From Pedinophyceae sp. YPF-701 (taxonomy: Eukaryota > Chlorophyta > Pedinophyceae): a DNA stretch of 64,000 bases. The notes below the pieces were generated by a model. That model saw only the letters and a list, made by a program, of their open reading frames with translations. It made no database searches and had not been told where the DNA came from. The DNA lies in contig CAJZHL010000029.1 of the NCBI GenBank assembly GCA_916048055.1, forward strand, positions 962,013 to 1,026,012, written 5' to 3'. The position numbers and the translations under genes were made by a program. How positions within the stretch are numbered: the first letter of the stretch is position 1; each line of letters starts with the position of its first letter. Below are positions 56,354 to 64,000 of the stretch, one piece after another.

Positions 56354-58576
56354 TCACGCGTCGCGCGCCTGCGCCCCGGCCGCGTCGGCTCCCAGCCGCG
56401 GCGTCGCCGCCCCCACCGCGGTGCCCAACAACCCCCCGGGGGGCGTCAGGAACGCAAGCCGCTTCGCACGAGGTCCCGTCGCAGCCTCCGCCTCCGCCGT
56501 CCCCGGCGTCGCCTCCTGCGCCGCCGCCACGGGCCCCGTCCCCGGCGTCGCCGTTCCGCCCCCCGCCGTGCCGCTCGCCTCCGGGAGACGCAGCAGAAGC
56601 TCCCGCAGCGCCGTCTGCGCCCGCACGTCCGCGTCCTCGACGTCGCTGTCCCCCGCACCGTCCCCCGGCGCGGCACCGATGATGTCGGCGACGTTCAGCG
56701 CCATAGCGTCCAGCGCCTTTGCGACGCGCAGCGCCTCGGCGCGGCGCCGCACGAGCCCCTGCCGCGTCGCGGCGTACATCTGCTGCACGACCACGCCCGC
56801 GCCGCCCTCGCCGGCCGCCTCCACCGCGCGCACCTCCCCGTCCACACAACGCAACAGCTGCGCGACCTCCGCCAGCTCCGTCACCTGCGCGCCGACCATC
56901 ACCTCGAGCCACCGGTGCAGCGGGGACCCGTGGCAGCTCTCAGGGAGCGCCGCGAACGCGGGCACCACGGCCGCGACGTCCGCGCCGCTGTTGCGCGCCA
57001 CCGCGGGCCCGGGCGTGTGCAGGGCCGCGGGCGACAGCTCGACGGGGCGCTCGAGCGGGCGTCCCGGTAGCCGCACGACGCGGATCTGCCCGCCCGCGAC
57101 GTTCAGGACCGTGCCGTCGGCGCGCTCGTCCATACGTACGGGCGGGGGGGGACTGTTGGTGCGCATCCGCTTCACTCCCCACCCCGGCACCTCGGGGCCC
57201 TCCCGCCAGTCGTCCCCCTGGCCCGGGAGGCCCCTGCGGGCGCGCTGCTGCTTGCTGCGAGCCTTCGGCTGGTACCGCACGGCCGGCGCAGACCGCTCCG
57301 GCGCCGGGGGGAGTGCCGGAGACACCACCTCTCCAGGGTCCCACGGGCTGCCGGCGCCGCCCTGGACGGCCGCGGCGCCCTCGACGAGCACGTCGAGCAG
57401 CGACCGCTGCTCCGGCGGGCTCGGCGAGAAGGCGAGCTCGTCCGGGCTGGGCCCCCCCGCCAGCTCAGGGGGGGAGTGCCGCGCGTGGCTCTCCGGGGGC
57501 TCCGCGTGCGCGCGCGCCGCGGCCGCCGCGGCGTGCGACAGCGGCGCCGCGAGCCGCGCGGGCACGTGCGCGGCGAGCGGCACCAGCACTCCGGCGCGGG
57601 CGGCCGGGCGCGTCGACACGACGTCCAGCGCAGACAGCTCCTCGCGACACGTCAGCCCCGAGTCATGCTCCGCCGAGCCAGACGGCTCCGGCGCGCCGTC
57701 GTCCGCGACGGCGCGCCGCAGCGCACCGACGGGGATCAGCCACGCCGACACGCTGCTCTTGAACGCCGCGGCACCCTTTCTGCCCGACAGGGCGCGCGCC
57801 AGGTCCGTCATGCGGCGCGTGCGGTGCTCCGCGAAGCCCGAGACGCTGCCGAGGAGCGAGGCCGCGAGCGCGGGCGTCGGGTGGATCATTTCCTGCGTGT
57901 GGGCGGGGTGGGATGGCGGTGGGGTGGTGGTGGCGGGCGCTCGGCGACGTGGCGCGGCGTGGGCGCGGCGTGGGCGTACGTGGGAGGCGCAGTGCTCGGC
58001 GCCGGCGGCGGCCAGCATGAGCGCGACGTCCAGGTCGTTGCCGGGCTCCTTGTCCGCGGGCGCGGGGAACTGGAGTCCCGAGACAGCTACCACGGCGCGA
58101 ACTCCATTCTCCCTGCGAGGCGGGGCGCGGCGCGTCACGGGTGAACTGGAATTCGAAATAGACGCAGGCGAGGAGCATCCGGGCATTGCCGCGGGCGCGC
58201 GCTGCGGCGCTTGCGGAGCAGCAGCGCCGAAAGACCGGGCACGCGCGCGGCGCGGCGTCATGGCCTTTCAGCGAGATCCGCCGCGCGCAGTGGCCGTTCA
58301 GTCAATGATCGCCGCGGAATCGTCGCGTCCGGGCGGCCAGGCCCGCGGCATCGGCGGTATCCGCGGTGGGGCGAGGCACCCTGCAGGAGCTGCGCACCGG
58401 TCGCTCGCCACGCTCTGCGCGAGCCGCCGCAGGAGCGCGTCCAGCGCCCTGCGCGTCGGGCGGACGATGTCGCCGGCGTCCACGTGCACGCCGAGCGCCG
58501 CGCCCAGCGCCCGCGCGACTGCCTCCGCACTCGCTGCAACTGGGCTGGCATCTGTCACTGGCCTCTTGCGCGGCAT
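56354..58576 (-). CDS. Unrecognised 622-aa protein, partly disordered
   Basis: Three exons (58576-58380, 58112-57980, 57892-56354) join with matching phases. The start is the ATG at 58576; the frame extends upstream only to a GTG. Residues ~1-65 are basic and helical (AEAVARALGAALGVHVDAGD, RRALDALLRRLAQSVA), and a second helical block follows (NDLDVALMLAAAGAEHC, HPTPALAASLLGSVSGF, MTDLARALSGRKG). The middle is Pro/Ser/Ala-rich and disordered. A last helical region (HRWLEVMVGAQVTELAEVAQ, RRRAEALRVAKALDAMALNV) precedes an acidic segment (GDGAGDSDVEDADV) and a Gly/Ala/Thr-rich tail. No catalytic motif is visible. A nuclear or chromatin role is only a guess from composition. Confidence 0.62.
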
Positions 58577-59200
58577 GGAGCCCGACTCAGCGACGCTCGT
58601 CACGCGTCTCGGATCGGCCAGTGGTCAGAGCGCTACGGACAGGCGCATGTATTTGCTGTGCCGGACTCACGACGCGAGGACGCGCTTCCAAAGTGCGCAA
58701 CTTTTGGGGAGGGCGCGCGAATGCAATGCGGCCTCGGCTTGCGCTGGGCGGACTAGTGCGAGCGCTCCTCGATGTCGTGTGCGCGCCCGTCGCGGCGGCC
58801 GGCAAAATGCCACGCGCCGCGCGGCGCGGAGGAGGGCTGACGTGGGGGGCAGAAAACATGAAGCGGGGCGAGGCTGCGCCCGCATCGAGGGCTCGTGGCG
58901 CCAGCACAGTTGGTAGCTTGCATGCGGACGGCATCTCCAAGCCATTCGTGCCAAATATCGCCCAGGACCCGCGAACCACGCGCCGTGACGCCCACCGCGA
59001 ACGCTGGAGTGGCTGCTTCTCCGCGTACCGCTGAGAGCCTGGGGTCAGTGACGCGTATCCGGCTTGTTCCGCGTAGCGTGCGTCCACGGAGCGCTGAATT
59101 CCACGCCCAGGCATCGGTAGTCAGCGCCAGGACGTGCGGGGCAGCCCTGCGCTAGCGGGCGAGCCGGGCCGCTCCCCACACCAGCTGCGGGGCGGGGAGG
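58577..59200. other. Divergent promoter region
   Basis: 624 bp between the unrecognised gene (-) and ARP7 (+). Nothing recognised. Confidence 0.4.
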
Positions 59201-61579
59201 ATGGACAACGCGGTGGTCATTGACGTTGGATCCTTCGAGATCAAAGCAGGCCTGTGCGCGAACTATCCCTGCGAACAGGAGCCGCAGCTGGTGAGTGTGC
59301 GCAGCGTTCAGCTGTCCCGCACATCGCTCGCGCGCTCCGAGAAGCTCCTCGCGCTTCCGGCGGGATGGCGTCGGCCCGTTCCTGCTCCAGCGAGAGAGTG
59401 GATGCGCATCGGCGCGTATCCGGCCTGCATGGCCCGCTCAGGAGGCTCTGTGTGCTCCGCTCGCGTCCGCAGCGACTGAAGAACGAGGTTCGCATCCTGG
59501 AGAACGCCGAGGACCGCACAGTCACGATGGCATCGCGCAAGGCCCTCGAAGCTCTCCCGGCTGCGCGCCCCATCCAGGTGGCCCCCCTTCGCCGCCCAGC
59601 ACCGGCCCACCGGGCTCCCGCCGGCTCCCCAACGAGCCCCCCTGCTCGCAGAATCCACGCATCAACCCGCTGTCCCGCCGCGCCGCGCCACGCATCCTTC
59701 GAACCGCCCCGCCCGGCCGCCTCCCTCCCCTCACCGCAGCGCGGCAAGATCTGCCACTGGGACCAGCTCGAGGCGCTGCTGGACTTCGCGATCTTCCACG
59801 GCCTGCGCTGGCCGCGCGGCCTCGGCGGGAACATGCTCCTGGCCCACCCGCTGAGCGCCACGAAGGACGACAAGGAGCGCCTCGTGCAGATGTTCTTCGA
59901 GAGCTTCGGCGTGACGGTGAGGACCCCGCGCCGCCCCCGGACGAGTGCCGTGCTGCGTGGGGCGTGCTGGGCGGCCGGGCCGGGCGGCCGCGCGCGGCGC
60001 GGGGGGAGTTGGTGGGGGGTGTTTTTTTTGGGGCTGACGCGCGGTGCCGGGGGCGTTGACGCAGGGGCTGTACGTGGTGGACGCGCCGGTGCTGGCGCTG
60101 TACGCGATGGGGAAGCTGAGCGGCACGGTGGTGGACATTGGGTACGGCGCGGTGAAGATTGGCGCGGTGCACGACGGGCGGCTGCAGGGCGCGGGGTGCG
60201 TGACGCTCGAGGGGCACGGGATGCAGGACGTGCTCGCGCGCCTCGTGGAGCTCCTCAAGGAGCACCAGGTGCGCGCGCCTCCCTCGGCCTGGAGCTGCTG
60301 TGGGCTTTTGCATGCTGGCACGCGCTTCGCTGGAAACCCGCGCGGGGCTCGCGTCTCGCATGGCCCGTGCCACGGCTGCTTGAGAGACAGCGCATCTACG
60401 GCTTGCGTCGCTGGACCGTCTCTGTGTCATCCTGCGGCCGGCGCGGCAACTGATCGATTGCGGTCGAGTGTACGTGTTGCAGGTGCCGAACTGGGAGCGC
60501 GTGCCGCGGTCCCAGCTGACGTCCTTGCTGGAGCGCGCGCTGTGCTGCATGGAGTCGCACGAGTACTTCCAGGGCGTCAAGCGGGGGGAGCTGCCCCCCT
60601 CGAAGGGGGTGTTGAAGAAGGAAAGCCTGGCAGACAAGGCCGAGCGCGAGGGGCGGGAGAAGAAGGCCGCGGAGGAGAGGGAGAGGGAGAGGGAGAAGGA
60701 GAAGGAGAACGGGGCGGGCGGGGAGGACGGGAAGAAGGGCGACGCGGCGGAGAACGGTGCCGCTGACCAGGGCGACAAACAGGACGAGGAGAAGAAGGGG
60801 AGCCCCGGGAAGGCGGAGAAGGAGGTGCGCAGCCACAGCTCACTGGCCGCCGGGCGACACGTCCTGTGCTCGCGCGGATGCGCGAATCGCACCTCACTTT
60901 CTATCTCTAATGTCGAGTGGCAATGTCACACATTTGCTGGGTCTTTCCGGCCCCCGCGTGCACGTGCGTGACGTCGCGGCGCCTTGCTCGCACGCTGCGG
61001 CGCAGGGGGGCGCCTCCAAGAAGGAGGAGGTCGCGTCAGACTTCGCGGAGTACACTCTGACCGACGGCACCGTGGTTCGAATCCCCAAGGCGCTCGGGGC
61101 GGAGGCCGTGGAGGCGCTGTTCGTGCCGCAGATGGTCGGCCTGTCCGGTCCGGGCCTCGGCGAGCGCGTGCACAACAGCGGGATGCTGTCGGTCGGCGCC
61201 ATTGAGCGGAAAATGATCGTGGAGACAGTGATGGTGTGCGGGGGCGGCGCGCTGGTGCCGGGGCTCGTCGGGCGGCTGAACAGGGAGATCCAGGCGCTCG
61301 CGCCCAAGTCGTGGCTCGCGGAGGTGCGGCCGGCGCCGCGCCGTGCGTCGCGTGATCGTCGTTGTGTTCCGCGCGGGAGTGCTGACGCTGTCGTGTGCGG
61401 GTGGCGGCGCGGTGCAGGTCGTGGACATGCCGGAGTACATGCCGAAGTCGGCGCAGCAGCACGCGGTGTGGGCGGGCGGCGCGGTGCTCGCGAAAATGGT
61501 GTTTCAGGAGCCGCGCTTCATCACGCGGCAAGACTACCACGACATCGGGCCGCGCGTGGTGCACCGGCGGTGTCCGTGA
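59201..61579 (+). CDS. ARP7: Actin-related protein 7 (plant-type ARP7, chromatin remodelling)
   Basis: Seven exons, all phase 0 (59201-59290, 59473-59577, 59740-59916, 60065-60268, 60483-60824, 61006-61323, 61418-61579), give 465 residues. The actin fold is marked by VVIDVGSFEIKAGL (phosphate loop 1), GKICHWDQLEALLDF, LSGTVVDIGYGAVKIGAV (phosphate loop 2), TVMVCGGGALVPGLVGRLN, and the ending PEYMPKSAQQHAVWAGGAVL with DIGPRVVHRRCP. That ending matches Arabidopsis ARP7, a subunit of plant SWI/SNF-type remodellers, better than other ARP classes. Unusually, exon 5 carries a highly charged low-complexity insertion of about 65 residues (EEREREREKEKENG..., DEEKKGSPGKAEKE) within subdomain 3/4, absent from Arabidopsis ARP7. 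Confidence 0.86.
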
Positions 61580-62054
61580 CGCGCGGACGTGTGACGTGCT
61601 GGCGCGCTCGCAGTCGACCGGCGCGGCGACCGGTCCGTCCCTGGGTCGGCTGTGCAAGCACCGCCGTTGCCTCCTGGCCTGTGCCGCGTGCTGGACCGAG
61701 GCCCGTGACGTGTAGGTGGCCGCACAGGCCTGCGCCTCGCTCGCTGCCTCGTGTACGACCGCTGCTGGGAGTACGCGCAGCAGCGACGTGCCTGGACCTT
61801 GCGAAAGTTTCTTGCGCTCTTGTGTCGTGATCGTGACTGGTTCGCCGTCGACTGTGTCTTGAACGGTTCTGACGGACAGCGACGCGCGTCCACAGGGAGC
61901 GGCGCGGCGTCCGAGCCCCGCGCGCTACCCTGACGCGACACTGACTCCCTGGAGGTGACGTCCCTGGGGGCCATGGCGCGCTGCAGGGGGTGATAAGAGG
62001 GCCCCGGTGCTCTTGACGGCGCCGTTGACGTCCCTGCTCGCGAGGCTTGCGATC
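61580..62054. other. Intergenic region
   Basis: 475 bp spacer between ARP7 and the beta-helix repeat gene, both on +. Nothing recognised. Confidence 0.4.
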
Positions 62055-64000
62055 ATGGCGGACCTCACCGGGCGCAGGTACATCCAGGAGCTCGTTGAGC
62101 GCGCGGGCGCGGGCACCTACCGCGACGAGGTGGAGCGGGCGTGCCGCGCACTGGGCGTAGCGAACCACCGTGCTGCGCTCGCCGCGAGTGAGAGCGACTT
62201 CAAGGACTACTGGAGGGACGCGGGCCGGGCCGTGCCGCCGTCGGTGCCCCGCGCTATCATCGCTGCCGTCCAGAGCGTGGAGCAGGAAGCCGAACAGGCA
62301 CGTGCGGCGCAGGCGGGGGCGGCGCACCAGAGCGGCACCGCGGACAGGGCACACTGCGAGACGCTGGACAAGCTCCGAGCAGCTCTGGCGGACCCCGCGG
62401 TCCTGGTGCGCCCCGCAGGTCGCTCTTGTGCTCGGAAGCCGGACGGGCACGGCGCACGGGGGCGGCGTTGGTGGGCTGCTAAGCGCTGTTTGCCACGCGA
62501 TGACGGAGAGTCGAGGACATACACCGCAGTGCCGCACTGTTTGCGCCGCTCGTCGCGCCAGCTGGCGTCGTATCCCGCGCCCTCATAATTGCGCACACAA
62601 ACTGTGGTCGCGCTTGGCGTGACGCGTCGCGTACAGCGCGCACGTGGGGCCGCGACGCCGCGCCCACATACCGACGCTGCGTGCGCGTCCTGCGCCCGCC
62701 CAGCCGTGCAGCACCATCTGCGCTGTGGAGTACCTGCCTGTGCTGACGACCATGGTGCGCGGCATCGCGGGGGTGCACGTGCAGGACATCGATCTTGGAG
62801 GCGGCACGATCACGTCCGACGCCCCCGTCTCGCTCACCATCGCGCGTGCCGGCCTGGCGCTGCGCAACGGGACGCTGGAGGGCATTCGCCTGCACGCGAC
62901 TGTGGACGCACATGGCCTGCTGCTGGACAGCCTGACGGTCCAGAAGTACACAGCTCCGAGGCGCGGGGGCGGTGAGCGCGCGTCGAGCACCCTGCACCTC
63001 CGCGGAGACGTCACGGTGCTGCACAGCTGCAGCAGGACGCACATGTGCACGAATGCTCATACTCGCCCGCTCGCTCCCACGGCACGTGCAGGTCGACAGG
63101 GCATGGTGCAGATATCCGGCGCATGCGACGTCGTGCTGCGCAGCTGCAAGCTCAACGAGTCCCATGCCGGCACGTCCGGGCTGCGGGTGGAAAAAAGTGC
63201 CAAGGTGTGAGTCGTGCCGCCAACACGCGCACCGCAGCTCGCCAGGTACGTCGCAAGGGTATGATCGTCCGCTGTCGTGGCACGTCCGATGGCGTGTCCG
63301 GACGCGCATGCGCAGGTGGAGGTGGAGGGCGGGGAGTGCTGCCGCAACAGTAAGCGCGGCATGGAAGCGTACGACGAGGGCACGGCGGTGACGGTGCGGG
63401 GCGCGACGTGCAGCGAGAACAAATACCAGGGGATAATCGGGAGTCGTGCCGCAATGGTGGAGGTGGAGGGCGGGGAGTGCCGCCGCAACGGTGGGTCTGG
63501 CGTGACTGCGAAGGGCGAGGGCACGGCGGTGACGGTGCGGGGCGCGACGTGCAGCGATAACGAAGGCCACGGGATGAAGGTGTTGGGTGGTGCGAGGGTG
63601 GAGGTGGAGGGCGGGGAGTGCTGCCGCAACCACAAGTCAGGCGTGGCTGCGTATGACGAGGGCACGGCGGTGACGGTGCGGGACGCGACGTGCAGCGAGA
63701 ACACCGGCAGCGGGATACAGGTTGGTGGAGGTGCGAGGGTGGAGGTGGAGGGCGGGGAGTGCTGCCGCAACAACAAGTGCGGCGTGGTTGCGATGGACGA
63801 GGGCACGGCGGTGACGGTGCGGGGCGCGACGTGCAGCGACAACGAACACCACGGGATACAGGGAAGCCATGGTGCGCAGGTGGAGGTGGAGGGCGGGGAG
63901 TGCTGCCGCAACCAAAAGTCAGGCGTGGCTGCGTACGACGAGGGCACGGCGGTGACGGTGCGGGGCGCGACGTGCAGCGAGAACGAATACCAGGGGATAC
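62055..64000 (+). CDS. Right-handed beta-helix repeat protein (3' truncated by window edge)
   Basis: Phase-consistent exons are 62055-62405, 62704-62971, 63092-63204 and 63316 to beyond 64000. The N-terminus (~117 residues) is helical and charged (RRYIQELVERAGAGTYRDEV, SVEQEAEQARAAQ) with no signal peptide. Then the chain turns into short beta-strand rungs (VHVQDIDLGGGTI, ISGACDVVLRSCKL). From 63316 it becomes near-identical 47-residue tandem units containing VEVEGGECCRN and GTAVTVRGATCS(E/D)N, each about two helical coils with regularly placed Cys. Such parallel beta-helix (PbH1-like) arrays occur in pectate-lyase folds, adhesins and large algal gene families. Function here is unknown; the missing 3' part may carry the deciding domain. 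The first intron border (62406/62703) is the least certain. Confidence 0.7.
63316..64000 (+). repeat. Exact 141-bp coding tandem repeat (47 aa), about 4.9 units in window
   Basis: Units start at 63316, 63457, 63598, 63739 and 63880, always 141 bp apart with no indels; the last is cut at the window end. The first ~33 bases (coding VEVEGGECCRN) and the central block (coding GTAVTVRGATCS) are nearly identical in DNA, while two short spacers per unit vary. Confidence 0.95.

Noticed and set aside
61070-61086. GTGGTTCGAATCCCC resembles a tRNA T-arm
   Set aside because: It lies inside ARP7 exon 6, with no acceptor stem, D-arm or anticodon arm around it.
63316-64000. The regular 141-bp repeat as a CRISPR array or satellite
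   Set aside because: Units are contiguous, in one open frame and encode beta-helix rungs; spacers are coding and the genome is eukaryotic.

Overview
The window is nuclear DNA from a very GC-rich, intron-containing eukaryotic alga. The green lineage (Viridiplantae, prasinophyte grade or similar) fits best. A nuclear PsbO with a bipartite plastid/lumen transit region and a nuclear plastid ribosomal protein L3 show photosynthesis. A plant-type actin-related protein ARP7 points to the green lineage. IFT70 and a TTC29-like protein indicate a cell that builds flagella. I cannot name the species. No bacterial, viral, CRISPR, rRNA or tRNA locus was found.

Layout (exon models are mine, built by joining reading frames through splice sites and checking that intron phases agree). 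1-894: 3' end of a disordered protein (+). 1481-4491: IFT70/TTC30 (-). 6852-9523: coiled-coil protein (+). 10108-11741: psbO (+). 12305-13437: Bax-inhibitor-1 family (+). 14208-18037: multi-pass membrane protein ending in a class III nucleotide cyclase (+). 19335-22429: PP4 regulatory subunit 4-like HEAT protein (-). 23024-24614: plastid L3 (+). 25585-31722: LRR ectodomain, one membrane span and two class III cyclase domains (-). 32629-37609: type II membrane kelch protein (+). 38078-39876: TTC29-like (-). 41038-42621: protein phosphatase 5 (+). 42952-43582: small membrane/coiled-coil protein (+). 43778-45677: glucosidase II beta (-). 46236-47815: SAR1 (+). 48142-52056: NEK kinase (-). 52451-53072: 119-aa coiled-coil protein (+). 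53561-53731: TOM7 (-). 55157-55919: UBC9 (+). 56354-58576: unrecognised protein (-). 59201-61579: ARP7 (+). 62055 to the end: beta-helix repeat protein with an exact 141-bp coding repeat, cut by the window edge (+).

Genes are packed and frequently alternate in strand, so most intergenic spaces are shared promoters or shared 3' regions. Introns mostly run from about 80 to 300 bp, with longer ones early in genes. Many donors read GTGCG rather than GTRAG, and at least five introns use GC-AG borders. Because the DNA is GC-rich and stop-poor, several introns are open in frame and the antisense strand carries long false reading frames.

Most genes are housekeeping (secretion, SUMOylation, chromatin, plastid and mitochondrial function). 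The most notable content is two very different membrane-tethered class III cyclases about 8 kb apart. In the LRR-linked one, the two catalytic halves have lost complementary active-site residues, which suggests an obligate intramolecular heterodimer. Flagellar genes (IFT70, TTC29, perhaps the NEK kinase) lie in the same stretch.
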